Positions 51,168 through 60,721 are shown, numbered from the stretch's first letter. The stretch: DNA of 64,000 bases from Foliimonas ilicis (GCF_039939195.1 NZ_JBDUUH010000003.1:423826-487825); one strand, 5' to 3'. Translations and numbers: made by a program. The notes: generated by a model from the letters alone, not told the origin.

Positions 51168-52759
51168 CGGCAGCAGCGCGGGCGAGCATAGCTCTCATGC
51201 TTGGCTTTGCCTTTACGTCGCTGGCGCAGGCGGACGACGCCCGGCTAAGGATCGGTGAAATTTTTCGCGCAGCGCAGCCGCAGCAGACGACAATGCTTTC
51301 GCTTCCCGCGGAAATGGGCGACTATTTGCGCGGTCGTCTCGATGCAGGAAACGAAAAGCTGACCCTCGACCTGGTTGCGGCCGACGGCACGCATATCCGC
51401 CGCCTTGCCGACGAGGCGGGAGGCAGTGTCGAGTTTCGCATCATCATTGGCCGGACCGGGGAAAAACTGAAGGTGACATCGAAACGGCCTGATGCTGCCT
51501 TCGCATTGACACTGCTCGATCAAGTTACCCCCAAACAGCAGGTCGCTCCCCAAACGCGCCCTGTCAGCCCTACCCTGTCGAAGCTGGTCGAAGAGGTAGA
51601 AAAAGGCGGATCGGCGGAGACCTTCTGGGAGCAACAGCGCGAACAAGATACGCCGCTGATCGAAAAGCTCGATGACAAGCAGTCGCTCGTCACCTTCCTT
51701 CAGCGCGGGGCAAAGCGAAACGTTCGGCTGTTTGGTGCACCGTCGGGAGATCATGAATTGCTGGAACGGCTCGGCCAGTCCGACATCTGGTTCAAAAGCT
51801 TCGTCGTGCCCAACGACACCCGGCTGTCTTATCAGATTGCGCCGGATGTGCCGGACCTTCCGGGCAGCGAGCGCAACAGGCGCGTGGCAATTCTTGCCAC
51901 CGCCCAAGCCGATCCGCTCAATCCCCAGCGCTGGCCCGAAGGTGCGCCCGATGTCTTCAATCAGGATTCCATACTGGAGCTGCCGGACGCACCGGAACAA
52001 CCCGGCATCAAAGAGAAGGGAGCAGCCAAGGGCAACCTTTCGAGCTTCAGCATTGCCAGTGAACGTCTTGGCAATGAACGTGAAATCACGATTTACACCC
52101 CGCCGGGCTTCGATGCTGCTGATCCCAAAAATAGACTGCTGTTTCTGTTCGACGCACGCCAGTACATGACGAAAGTACCGACGCCGACCATTCTCGACAA
52201 TCTGATCGCCGAGAACCTGATTTCACCAACGGTGGCAGTCTTTGTTTCGGAAATCGACCGCGAAGCTCGCTCGCGGGAACTGCCCGCCAACGCTGATTTT
52301 GCCGATTTCATGGCCAAGGAGCTATTGCCGGAGATCAAGGCGCGAACCGGCCTCAAGCTTGGGCCGGATCGCACAATTCTGGCCGGATCGAGCTATGGCG
52401 GGCTGGCAGCCGCCACCATCGCCCTACGCCATCCGAAGAGCTTCGGCAATGCGCTCAGCCTGTCCGGCTCGTTCTGGTGGCACCCGAAAAACACGCCAGC
52501 CAGTGAAGAGGAGTATGTCGCGGGGCTTGTGGCCGGTATGCAAACGGTTCCGGTGAGGTTTCACCTTACCGCCGGACTGTTCGAAACAGCCCATGCGAAT
52601 GCAGCAGGCATTCTGGAGACGTCGCGACATCTGCGCGACGTGCTCGTCGCGCGCGGCTACCAGGTAGGCTACCGGGAATATGCAGGCGGGCACGATTACT
52701 ATGTCTGGCGCGGTGCACTCGGCGACGGGCTGATTGCATTGGAGCAACCCCCGCGCTGA
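51161..52759 (+). CDS. Enterochelin esterase-like siderophore hydrolase
   Basis: 532 aa. Signal peptide MVTAAARASIALMLGFAFTSLAQA, an N-terminal half with a beta-rich pre-domain (about 30-300), and a C-terminal esterase D-type hydrolase with nucleophile S411 in GSSYGG, an acid likely around D330, and His511 in GGHDYYVW. The domain order (N-domain then alpha/beta hydrolase) is that of Fes, but this one is exported, as are IroE-like periplasmic esterases. ATG 51161 overlaps the receptor stop by 7 bp. It likely hydrolyses ferric trilactone siderophores. Confidence 0.85.
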   Translation: MVTAAARASIALMLGFAFTSLAQADDARLRIGEIFRAAQPQQTTMLSLPAEMGDYLRGRLDAGNEKLTLDLVAADGTHIRRLADEAGGSVEFRIIIGRTGEKLKVTSKRPDAAFALTLLDQVTPKQQVAPQTRPVSPTLSKLVEEVEKGGSAETFWEQQREQDTPLIEKLDDKQSLVTFLQRGAKRNVRLFGAPSGDHELLERLGQSDIWFKSFVVPNDTRLSYQIAPDVPDLPGSERNRRVAILATAQADPLNPQRWPEGAPDVFNQDSILELPDAPEQPGIKEKGAAKGNLSSFSIASERLGNEREITIYTPPGFDAADPKNRLLFLFDARQYMTKVPTPTILDNLIAENLISPTVAVFVSEIDREARSRELPANADFADFMAKELLPEIKARTGLKLGPDRTILAGSSYGGLAAATIALRHPKSFGNALSLSGSFWWHPKNTPASEEEYVAGLVAGMQTVPVRFHLTAGLFETAHANAAGILETSRHLRDVLVARGYQVGYREYAGGHDYYVWRGALGDGLIALEQPPR

Positions 52760-52772
52760 CATAGGCACGCAG

Positions 52773-53948
52773 TTACCTCTGCAAAAGTCCCCGCGCAGCC
52801 AGATTGCGCATGAGGGCCGAGACGCCGAACGTCCAGGGCACCGCCTTGTTTGTCGGCTGCACCCGGTTGACCAGCGCTCCGAGCTTCGGTGTGCTGATGG
52901 TCACAATGTCACCGGCCTTGTGGGTGAAGCCGTGGCCGGGTTCGTCGCGATCCTGGATCGGCGCAAACATGGTGCCGAGGAACAGGATCAATCCGTCAGG
53001 ATAGCAATGATGTTCGTTCAGCGCTTGCGCTGCGAGATCGGTGGGATCTCGACTGATCTGCGACATCGAGGAATGCCCTTCCATCAGGAATCCTTCGGGA
53101 CCATCGACGCGCAGCGACAGTTCGAGATTGCGTATATCATCGAGACCAAAACTATCATCCAGCAAGCGAATGAACGGCCCGATGGCGCAGGCGCCATTAT
53201 TATCCTTGGCTTTGCCCAGAAGCAGCGCCGAGCGACCCTCGACATCGCGCAGATTGACGTCATTACCCAGCGTCGCGCCAACAATGGCTCCAGCCGAAGA
53301 AATCACCAGCACGACTTCCGGCTCCGGATTGTTCCAGGTCGAGGCCGGGTGAACGCCAATATCCGCCTGCGGACCGACCGCCGACATTGGCTGGCCTTTG
53401 GTGAAAATCTCCGCATCCGGGCCGAGGCCAACCTCAAGATACTGGCTCCACGCGCCCGCCTCGATGAGTGCGGATTTCAGCTTTGCCGCTTCGGGCGAGC
53501 CGGGCTTGAGCTTGCGAATATCGTCGCCTATCAGATCGAAGATGCGCTGACGCACCCCTTCAGCCGCGGAGGCATCACCACGAATACGCTCTTCTATGAC
53601 GCGCTCCAGCATTGAAACGACAAAGGTAACACCTGCCGCCTTCAAGGCTTGCAAATCGACCGGGGCGAGAAAATAGGGTTTGTTCGGGTTCTGCGTCTCT
53701 GCTTCCGAATTCTTCAAAAAATCCTCGGCCGAGCCAATGTCTTCACCCTTGGTTGCGTGCAAGGCTTCGGCTGGTTTGGGTGCTTCGCAGAGGTCACGCA
53801 CAGTCGGGAACGTAGCGGTGATGTCGATGACGCGGCCGCCAAGGATGCGCACGACGGAAGGCCCATTCACATCCGGCCGGAACACACGCCCCACAAGTGC
53901 GGCGGTTTCGTCTGCAGCAAGATTAACGGTTGCCTGATCGATGGCCAT
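52773..53948 (-). CDS. Fumarylacetoacetate hydrolase (FAH)-family protein
   Basis: 391 aa. FAH-type C-terminal domain with PEPEVVLVISSAGAIVGATLGNDVNLRDVEGRSALLLGKAKDNNGACAIGPFIRLLDD and SMLERVIEERIRGDA, an acidic metal-binding E-x-E (EPEV) and GTMFAPIQDRDEPGHGFTHKAGDIVTISTPKLG. The length resembles the FAH-fold sugar-acid dehydratases (such as 2-keto-3-deoxyarabonate dehydratase) more than small hydrolases. ATG 53948 has AAGGGAA upstream; a GTG at 53999 overlaps the preceding gene's stop. Last gene of the LacI-controlled operon. Confidence 0.85.
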   Translation of the reverse strand: MAIDQATVNLAADETAALVGRVFRPDVNGPSVVRILGGRVIDITATFPTVRDLCEAPKPAEALHATKGEDIGSAEDFLKNSEAETQNPNKPYFLAPVDLQALKAAGVTFVVSMLERVIEERIRGDASAAEGVRQRIFDLIGDDIRKLKPGSPEAAKLKSALIEAGAWSQYLEVGLGPDAEIFTKGQPMSAVGPQADIGVHPASTWNNPEPEVVLVISSAGAIVGATLGNDVNLRDVEGRSALLLGKAKDNNGACAIGPFIRLLDDSFGLDDIRNLELSLRVDGPEGFLMEGHSSMSQISRDPTDLAAQALNEHHCYPDGLILFLGTMFAPIQDRDEPGHGFTHKAGDIVTISTPKLGALVNRVQPTNKAVPWTFGVSALMRNLAARGLLQR

Positions 53949-53995
53949 CTTTGTTCCCTTCACGCTTATTGTTTTGTCGCTCGTTGAAATCGATG

Positions 53996-55126
53996 TCACA
54001 AAAAGCTGGCACGGAAAAGCCGATTGAGATCTGCAATCACCGGTTCGGCTGGCTCAGTTGATTTCAATCCGTCGCTGATACGCTCGGATGCGGCTGCCTG
54101 AAACACCATGTAGCCGTCATGACGCGGGCGCAGATACGAGCCTTCAAGCGTTGCCCGCGTCTTGCGGTAGAAGTCGTTCGCCGGACGGTTCACACCATCA
54201 TCCTCCCAGGCCTGAGCATGGCCCGGCTGACCGCCAACCTCGGCATAGGGTCCGGTCTGGGCAGCGGCCGCGGCGATCCAGTAAGCAAAATCCAGTGCCG
54301 CCGCCGGGTTCTTCGTGTGGGAAGAAACGGCAATGCCAGTGCCGCCAAGAGTACCGCCGACTGGCCCGTTACCGCTAACGGCCGGAATGTCGGCAAAATC
54401 CAGACGGCGCGTGCGAAAACCCTCCCAGGCGTAGCTGACATAGCCATAGGTGTAGGGAACACAGGCCAGAACGTCCTGATCGGCAGCCATGGCTTCGGAA
54501 GCCTCAATGGGGTCCATGTCGAAGCAGACGGGATCGAGATGGCGAACCAGGTCGAGAAGCCGGTTATAGGTTTCGGCACCTGAGGCCGGGTCGATCAGAT
54601 CGCCATTGACGGTGGAACAAGGGCGCCCGGCATTTGCGGCAAGCGTATAGAAGGTCATCAGCGCATGCGGTGAGCGCAACGGCAACAGCACGCGTCCATC
54701 GCTGGCAAGTTGTATTACTTCATCCCAATGCTTTGGCGCGGATGGCAAAAGATCGGGCCGGTAAGCCTGAACCTGTGTCGCCGCGTCGATCGGAAAAGCC
54801 CATTGCCGGCCTTGCCAGAAATAGCTTCCATATGAGGGGCCGACGCTGGCTTTTTCCAGCGCCTGTCTCTCGGTCTCGCATCCAGGAACATCCAGCGGCA
54901 GAACGCAGTTTTCAGCCGTAATCTGACCGACATGGGGGTGGTCGATCACGATCAGATCGTAGGTCTGCGCCAGCTTTTCGACGGGGAAGCTTTCGAAATC
55001 CTGCAAGGAGCGTTTGTCCCAGACGATTTCGATGCCGGTCTGCTCAAGAAACACTTGTGAGCACCGCACCATCGGATCATAGCCGCGCGGATGGCTCCAC
55101 GTCATGCCTTTCAAAATCGTGGTCAT
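53996..55126 (-). CDS. Solute-binding protein of ABC type without signal peptide
   Basis: 376 aa of the extracellular solute-binding family 1 fold (YDLIVIDHPHVGQITAENCVLPLD, WAFPIDAATQVQAYRPDLL, GGTGIAVSSHTKNPAAALDFAYWIAA). The N-terminus (MTTILKGMTWSHPRGYDPMV) has no hydrophobic core, and the frame gives no alternative, so it appears cytoplasmic. No ABC permease or ATPase is near. It sits between enoyl-CoA hydratase and the FAH-family gene. It could be a repurposed cytoplasmic sensor or enzyme of the pathway, or a protein exported by other means. Confidence 0.8.
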   Translation of the reverse strand: MTTILKGMTWSHPRGYDPMVRCSQVFLEQTGIEIVWDKRSLQDFESFPVEKLAQTYDLIVIDHPHVGQITAENCVLPLDVPGCETERQALEKASVGPSYGSYFWQGRQWAFPIDAATQVQAYRPDLLPSAPKHWDEVIQLASDGRVLLPLRSPHALMTFYTLAANAGRPCSTVNGDLIDPASGAETYNRLLDLVRHLDPVCFDMDPIEASEAMAADQDVLACVPYTYGYVSYAWEGFRTRRLDFADIPAVSGNGPVGGTLGGTGIAVSSHTKNPAAALDFAYWIAAAAAQTGPYAEVGGQPGHAQAWEDDGVNRPANDFYRKTRATLEGSYLRPRHDGYMVFQAAASERISDGLKSTEPAEPVIADLNRLFRASFL

Positions 55127-55165
55127 TGTCAGGTTCCTGTATGTCGTCGATTGGATCGGCTGCGA

Positions 55166-55936
55166 TCAGCGCCTGTTGAACTCTGGCTGGCGCTTTTCCT
55201 TGAAGGCCGCCCGGCCTTCCATCGCATCGGCGGTGGCAAAGCATATCGTCTGAAGGTCGCGCTCGTACTCGATGGCCTTTTCGAGTGGCATGGTGAATGC
55301 TGCACGCAGATTGAGCTTTGCCGTTTCTGCCGCGATCGGCGCGCGCGATGCGATGATCTCGGCAATCTTGCGCGCCCGTTCCATCAACGATGCCTGCGGC
55401 ACAACCTCACTGACCAATCCCCATTCCTGCGCCTTGCTTGCGGAAATTGGGTCGCCGGTCATCACCATCAACGCGGCATTGGATGGACCTATGGAATGGG
55501 CGAGGAAGGCAGCCATGCCGCCCCCGCCGATCCAGCCAAGCTTGATCTCCGGTGCCGCAAACTGCGCATTGTCGGCGGCGATGCGGATATCGCAGCTCAT
55601 CGCGGTTTCTAGCCCGCCGCCAAAGGCGTAACCATTGACTGCAGCGATGGTCGGCTTCAGCAATCGGCGGATTGCATCGCAATAGTCGGGCCGGTTGCGG
55701 AATTGCCAGGGCGTCTCGTAAGTGTCGAGTTCTTTGATGTCGGAACCGGCGCAGAAAGCCCGCTCCCCGGCACCGGTGACGATGACGCAGCGGACCGTAT
55801 CGCTATCGTTCACGCTCTCCACCGCAGCCACGATTGCATCCGACATTTCGGGCGTGACAGCATTGAGCTTTTGCGGACGGTTGAGCGTAATGATCGCAAC
55901 CGCCCCGTCGATCGAGAACAAGACATCCTGCGTCAT
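55166..55936 (-). CDS. Enoyl-CoA hydratase/isomerase family protein
   Basis: 256 aa crotonase. Oxyanion-hole segments are ERAFCAGSDIKEL and NGYAFGGGLETAMSCDIRIAADNAQFAAPEIKLGWIGGGGMAAFL; both catalytic Glu positions (in GGGLET and PEIK) are retained, so hydratase activity is plausible. The stop of the CoA transferase gene lies 3 bp before its start, so the two are coupled. It probably hydrates the enoyl-CoA formed from the imported acid. Confidence 0.9.
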   Translation of the reverse strand: MTQDVLFSIDGAVAIITLNRPQKLNAVTPEMSDAIVAAVESVNDSDTVRCVIVTGAGERAFCAGSDIKELDTYETPWQFRNRPDYCDAIRRLLKPTIAAVNGYAFGGGLETAMSCDIRIAADNAQFAAPEIKLGWIGGGGMAAFLAHSIGPSNAALMVMTGDPISASKAQEWGLVSEVVPQASLMERARKIAEIIASRAPIAAETAKLNLRAAFTMPLEKAIEYERDLQTICFATADAMEGRAAFKEKRQPEFNRR

Positions 55937-55939
55937 GGT

Positions 55940-57145
55940 TCAAAGCTCGCCCTGTGTGACCGCGCCGGATTTGAGAAGCTGGTCTATACGGTCGGCGGCA
56001 AAGCCTGCCTCTTCGAGAACCTCGCGCGTGTGCTGTCCAGTAATCGGGGCGCCGCGATCGACCCGCGACGGGGTTTTCGAAAAGCGGATTGGGAAGCCCG
56101 GCGTTTTCACATGGCCTTCGGTTGGATGATCGTATTCGACAAAGGTGCCGTTATGTTTGATCTGAGCATCATCGACCAGATCGTTGTAGCCATAGACCGG
56201 GCCGCACCAGATATCGGCAGCACCCAGAAGTTCAAGCCACTCGGCAGAAGTCTTTGTCTTCAGCCGTTCGCGAGTGCAGGCGAATATATGGTCACGCTGA
56301 AGCCAGCTATCGGTTTCGTCGTCCATCGTCAGGAATGACGGCTCGCCGATGATCTCGCCGAATTTCTTCAGCGGCGGGAACGCAACGATGATGTAACCGT
56401 CGCTGGTAGCGAAAGCACCGTAAGGTGCGCGGATATAGACATGTGCATGCGGCTCGGCCGAACGGCTCTGCGGCTTGCCCGCCACCGTGAATACCGACAA
56501 TTCCTGCATCTGGATGTTGGTGATGGCATCAAGCATGTTGACCTGGACAAGTTGGCCCTCGCCGGTGCGTTCACGGTGAAGAAGTGCTGCCAATGCACCT
56601 TCGAAAGCTGTGTAGGCAGCAACGGCGTCAACGATATACTGGCCCGAGGCGGTCGGTGCTTCGCCTTCGCGACCAGCCGACAGCATCGCACCCGACATGC
56701 CCTGCAGGATCAGATCCTGTCCCGGCCGGTCGAGATAGGGGCCGCTTTCGCCATAACCCGACATCGACACATAGACGAGGCGCGGATTGATCTTCGACAG
56801 TGTCTCGTAATCCACGCCCAGTCGTCCGGCCACGCCGGGCCGGTAGTTCTGCAGGAAGATGTCGGCGCTCTTGACGAGATCGAGAAGTACCGCCTTGCCT
56901 TCGGCCGACTTCAGGTCGATGGCAAGCGAGCGCTTGTTGCGATTGAGCGACAGGAACGAGACGTTGATGCGGTTGCCGCGTGCGCCACCCGCCGAGACAT
57001 GGCGTTGCCACTCGCCTGTCACTGGCTCGATCTTGACGACATCGGCACCGAGGTCGCCCAGTCGCTGCGCCGCGAACGGACCGGCCATGGCGATGGAGCA
57101 GTCGAGCACGCGATAGCCGGATAGAATGCCGGAACTCTTGGTCAC
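55940..57145 (-). CDS. CaiB/BaiF-type CoA transferase (class III)
   Basis: 401 aa. The family start GYRVLDCSIAMAGPFAAQRLGDLGADVVKIEPVTGEWQR, then NRNKRSLAIDLKSAEGKAVLLDLVKSADIFLQNYRPGVAGRLGVDYETL, YVSMSGYGESGPYLDRPGQDLILQGMSG and the catalytic Asp173 in QYIVDAVAAY. Class III enzymes form a mixed anhydride and transfer CoA between carboxylic acids. It likely activates the acid imported by the TRAP transporter encoded just upstream. The substrate is not predictable from motifs alone. Confidence 0.92.
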   Translation of the reverse strand: MTKSSGILSGYRVLDCSIAMAGPFAAQRLGDLGADVVKIEPVTGEWQRHVSAGGARGNRINVSFLSLNRNKRSLAIDLKSAEGKAVLLDLVKSADIFLQNYRPGVAGRLGVDYETLSKINPRLVYVSMSGYGESGPYLDRPGQDLILQGMSGAMLSAGREGEAPTASGQYIVDAVAAYTAFEGALAALLHRERTGEGQLVQVNMLDAITNIQMQELSVFTVAGKPQSRSAEPHAHVYIRAPYGAFATSDGYIIVAFPPLKKFGEIIGEPSFLTMDDETDSWLQRDHIFACTRERLKTKTSAEWLELLGAADIWCGPVYGYNDLVDDAQIKHNGTFVEYDHPTEGHVKTPGFPIRFSKTPSRVDRGAPITGQHTREVLEEAGFAADRIDQLLKSGAVTQGEL

Positions 57146-57169
57146 TTTTTCAGTCCTTGATTGATGAAA

Positions 57170-58450
57170 TTAATAGAAGACGCCCGGCAGCCACATCACG
57201 ATGGGCGACCAGTAAGTGATGACCAGCAACATGATGCCGAGCGGGATGTAGAAAGGCAGAATCGCCTTCACCATTTCCGAGAAGCGGATGTCGGCAATGT
57301 GCTGACAGATGAACAGGATCACCCCCATCGGCGGCGTGATCGCACCGATCAACAGGTTGACGATCATGATTACGCCGAGATGGATCGGGTCGATGTCAAA
57401 GGCTGCTGCCAGAGGAAGCAGGGCCGGTGTCGCGATGAGCAGAACTGCGGTGGTTTCGATGAAGAGACCGAAGATCAGCAGCGCAATGTTGACGATCAGC
57501 AGGAAGACAACCCAGTTGGCACCGATGCTCTCGAAGAAGGCAAGCAGTCCCGACGCGTAGTTGCCCACAGAGATGATCCAGCCGAAGGGCACAGCGGCGG
57601 CGATGATAAGCGTCAGGATACCGGATGTGACCGCGCTCTGGCGGATATGCAGCATCAGTGAGGACATTGTGAGGTCCTTGGTGATGAAGCCCAGCACCAC
57701 CGCGTAAATGACCGTCAGGGCGCCGAGTTCGGTCGGTGTGGCAAAGCCGAGCAGCATGCCCGCAGTCAGGAAGATGGGAGCAACGAGTGCGGGCAGCGCC
57801 CGCCAGAAGGAGATTGCGATCAGCGGAATGCTGGCACGCGGCTCGGTCGGTGCTTTCACGCGGCCGGTAGCCGCCAGCACCCAAACGAGGATCATCAAGG
57901 ACAGGCCCATGGTGAGGCCTGGAATGATACCGGCGAGGAACAGCTTGGTCAGCGAAACCTGAGCCGTAACCGCATAGACCACCATGATGACGCTCGGCGG
58001 AATGACCGGGCCGATGATGGCGGATGCAGCAGTACACGCCGCCGCGAACGGAGCACTGTAGCCATGCTCCTTCATATGCTTGATTTCGATGGTGCCGAGA
58101 CCGGCAGCATCAGCCTGAGCAACGCCCGACATTCCTGCAAAGACCATGGAGCCGAAAATGTTGACCTGAGCGAGACCACCCCTGATGTGGCCGACCAGAG
58201 CCACCGCAAAGGCATAGATGCGCTCGGCAATGCCTGCCCCATTCAGAATGTTGCCTGCCAGAACGAACAGCGGAATCGCGATCAGCGGAAAGCTGTCCAG
58301 ACCGGATGCCATGCGCTGAACCACGATCTGGATCGGCAGGGGCGAAAAGAGATCGATATAGGCCAGCGACGACAGGAAAAGCGCGATGGCAACCGGCACT
58401 TCGAGTGCCAGCAGGACAATGAAGCCTGCAAAAAGGATCAAAATCGGCAC
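57170..58450 (-). CDS. TRAP transporter large permease (DctM)
   Basis: 426 aa with about twelve helices in the DctM arrangement: MPILILFAGFIVLLALEVPVAIALFL, SGLDSFPLIAIPLFVLAGNIL, MSGVAQADAAGLGTIEI and PPSVIMVVYAV. It forms the Na+-driven channel with DctQ; the gene starts 4 bp after dctQ. The substrate is an organic acid supplied by the DctP protein. Confidence 0.93.
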   Translation of the reverse strand: MPILILFAGFIVLLALEVPVAIALFLSSLAYIDLFSPLPIQIVVQRMASGLDSFPLIAIPLFVLAGNILNGAGIAERIYAFAVALVGHIRGGLAQVNIFGSMVFAGMSGVAQADAAGLGTIEIKHMKEHGYSAPFAAACTAASAIIGPVIPPSVIMVVYAVTAQVSLTKLFLAGIIPGLTMGLSLMILVWVLAATGRVKAPTEPRASIPLIAISFWRALPALVAPIFLTAGMLLGFATPTELGALTVIYAVVLGFITKDLTMSSLMLHIRQSAVTSGILTLIIAAAVPFGWIISVGNYASGLLAFFESIGANWVVFLLIVNIALLIFGLFIETTAVLLIATPALLPLAAAFDIDPIHLGVIMIVNLLIGAITPPMGVILFICQHIADIRFSEMVKAILPFYIPLGIMLLVITYWSPIVMWLPGVFY

Positions 58451-58454
58451 GGGA

Positions 58455-59018
58455 TCAGCTCACTGTTGCAGGAATGACCTGCTCTTCCACGGAGAAGGGC
58501 GCGACAAGAGGCGTAAAGTCCTTGAGTATTGCCAGCCGGTGCAACCGGACGAGGCTCGAAAAGGTCGTTACGCAGGCGAAATAAAAGAGCGGCACGGAGT
58601 AGAACCACGCCCGCGGAACATCGATCGGCAGAGAAATGGTGGAGCTGCGCCCTTCGATCGCGATGACGCTCGGCGTGATCCACGCCAGATACCCACAGCC
58701 GGCGATCATAAAAACCTGGCTGATCATCAGGATGCGGCGAAGGCCTGCCTCGCCAAAGCTGTGGCTGATAAGTTCGACCTTGATCAGCTTGCCTTGCTTG
58801 GCGCCATAGGCCGCACCGACGAAGGTGACCCAGATAAAGGCGTAGACGCCGGCTTCTTCAACCCAGGTGATAGGGCGGCCAAAAGCGTAACGCGTAAAGG
58901 TCTGCAAGGCGATCGAGCCGACGATGAAGATCATCAATACAGCCAGCGTATGCAGTTCTATACGGGCGAGCAGCCGCACAATGCCCGCAAGGGTGCGGTC
59001 AATTTTGATCGAAAGCAT
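58455..59018 (-). CDS. TRAP transporter small permease (DctQ)
   Basis: 187 aa, four transmembrane helices, DctQ hallmark region TFTRYAFGRPITWVEEAGVYAFIWVTFVGAAYGAKQGKLIKVELI. It is 77 bp after dctP and 4 bp before dctM, the standard P-Q-M order. It scaffolds the large permease in the inner membrane. Confidence 0.9.
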   Translation of the reverse strand: MLSIKIDRTLAGIVRLLARIELHTLAVLMIFIVGSIALQTFTRYAFGRPITWVEEAGVYAFIWVTFVGAAYGAKQGKLIKVELISHSFGEAGLRRILMISQVFMIAGCGYLAWITPSVIAIEGRSSTISLPIDVPRAWFYSVPLFYFACVTTFSSLVRLHRLAILKDFTPLVAPFSVEEQVIPATVS

Positions 59019-59095
59019 GGATTCTTCCTTCGTGCCGGCGACAAGCGCACCGGGAAATGACTGTGATCGGCAGAATGCCGACCACAGCCAGAGAC

Positions 59096-60073
59096 TTATT
59101 TCAGAGCCTGAATTTCAGCCCAGAGGCCCTTCGGCCAGAAGCCGTCCGCCTCGAGCTTTTCAACCGCCACCTCGGAGCGTTCGCGCAGCGGAGTAACGTC
59201 GATCTCGGCCACGACTGCGCCATCATCGGCCATCTTCTGGAGGGTTGCTGCCTGTTCAGCTGTCACCGTTTCCGTCTGCCACTTCACCGCATCCTGAGCG
59301 GCCTTCGTCAGCAGCTCCTGAATTTCGGGTGTCTGAGCCTGGAACCAGGCATCGTTGACGGCGATATGCGCAATAATGCGGACGTGATCGGTACGGGTTA
59401 CGCTTTTGGCGGCCTCATGGAATTTTGCGCCATAGATCGAAGAGATGCCGCCTTCAGCGCCTTCAACGACACCGGTGGAGAGTGCAAGAAAAGTTTCACC
59501 CCAGGCGACGCGAGCAGGCGATGTTCCCAGCGTTTCCCAAAGAGTCAGGTAGGAGCGGATTTCGGGAACGCGCATCTTGAGGCCGGCAAGGTCATCGACA
59601 CCCTTGATCGGGCGGCTCGAGACCATCACGCGAACCTGCCCGGGTCCGGCTGCGAGAACGCGAACGCCCTGCTCGCCACGCAGCTTTTCTACCGCGCGCT
59701 CATAGGTCGGGCTGTTGATGAAGGCCTGCACATGGTCATTGTCGCGGAACAAAAAGCCCCAGCTGACGATGTTCATTTCCGGTACCCAGCCGGAATAGAA
59801 GCTGAAATCGTCGCCATAGAACTGAACCGCGCCGCTCATCACCTGTTCGATGACCTGAACGTCATTGCCGAGCTGCTCACCGCGGATGAATTCGAGCTTG
59901 ATCTTGCCCGCACCGCGTTCGTTGACGAGATCAACGAAGTGCTGGTTCTGACGATCGTAAACGCCTTCCAGCGGATCTGCGCCGCCAAAGACAGCCGAAA
60001 CCTGTGCATGTGCACCGCCCAGCGCCACCATCATCGCGGTCGCCGCAATCATACTTTTCAAGACAATTCGCAT
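59096..60073 (-). CDS. TRAP transporter substrate-binding protein (DctP)
   Basis: 325 aa, signal peptide ending GGAHAQ. DctP-family segments include FVDLVNERGAGKIKLEFIRGEQLGNDVQVIEQVMSGAVQFY, DDLAGLKMRVPEIRSYLTLWETLGTSPARVAWGETFLALSTGVVEGAEGG, with the Arg in MRVPEIRSY that pairs with the carboxylate of the ligand. It should bind an organic acid, which the CoA transferase can then activate. 62 bp downstream of the MaoC gene. Confidence 0.92.
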   Translation of the reverse strand: MRIVLKSMIAATAMMVALGGAHAQVSAVFGGADPLEGVYDRQNQHFVDLVNERGAGKIKLEFIRGEQLGNDVQVIEQVMSGAVQFYGDDFSFYSGWVPEMNIVSWGFLFRDNDHVQAFINSPTYERAVEKLRGEQGVRVLAAGPGQVRVMVSSRPIKGVDDLAGLKMRVPEIRSYLTLWETLGTSPARVAWGETFLALSTGVVEGAEGGISSIYGAKFHEAAKSVTRTDHVRIIAHIAVNDAWFQAQTPEIQELLTKAAQDAVKWQTETVTAEQAATLQKMADDGAVVAEIDVTPLRERSEVAVEKLEADGFWPKGLWAEIQALK

Positions 60074-60135
60074 GTTTTCCTCCCGTTAAAACGATATGCG
60101 GCTTCACCGCAAAATCTCCCCCGCCCCGAAGACAA

Positions 60136-60591
60136 CTAGACGCTGGCCCTCGGGAATTTCTCAACAACCCTTATGTGATCGCTAACAAGAACGGTTTCCC
60201 CTCGCTGATTGATCACCTCACAGCGCTCGGTAACGCGACCATATTCAGGCTTTTTGGGGTCATCTGCCTTTTCCATGACGGTGACGCGCGTCTGGATCGT
60301 ATCGCCGATGAAGACGGGGCGCACGAATCGCAACCGGTCATGGCCATAGCTGAAAGACGCCGGATTAACGACTGAAGCGGCGAGGCCTATGCCAATGGCA
60401 AAAACCATCGTTCCATGCGCAATACGTTGCCCGAAAGGGGTTCTAGCCGCAAATTCGGCATCGACATGATGGGGAAAGAAATCGCCCGTATGCCCGGCAT
60501 GAACCACGATATCCGTCTCGGTAATCGTCCGCGTCGGCGAAAGCCGTACGGAACCGACATTGAATGCCTCAAAGTAAATTGCAGCCGACAT
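60136..60591 (-). CDS. MaoC-like (R)-hydratase family protein
   Basis: 151 aa hot-dog fold. The hydratase core DFFPHHVDAEFAARTPFGQRIAHGTMVFAIGIGLA has the Asp/His pair and Gly-rich loop of MaoC/PhaJ-type enzymes. It would hydrate enoyl-CoA to (R)-3-hydroxyacyl-CoA. It is the first gene of the catabolic operon, just after the LacI-type operator. Its presence alongside a crotonase suggests two hydration steps or a branched substrate. Confidence 0.9.
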   Translation of the reverse strand: MSAAIYFEAFNVGSVRLSPTRTITETDIVVHAGHTGDFFPHHVDAEFAARTPFGQRIAHGTMVFAIGIGLAASVVNPASFSYGHDRLRFVRPVFIGDTIQTRVTVMEKADDPKKPEYGRVTERCEVINQRGETVLVSDHIRVVEKFPRASV

Positions 60592-60721
60592 CCCCGCCCC
60601 TCCCTTCTCAGCAGCGCAATATAATCACACCGCCGAGAGACTTGCCAAACACCTATCCCAAGCGCGCAAGCAGCATTGCAAAACCAGAATTTCAGATTTC
60701 CTCCCGAAACTCCATGACAAT

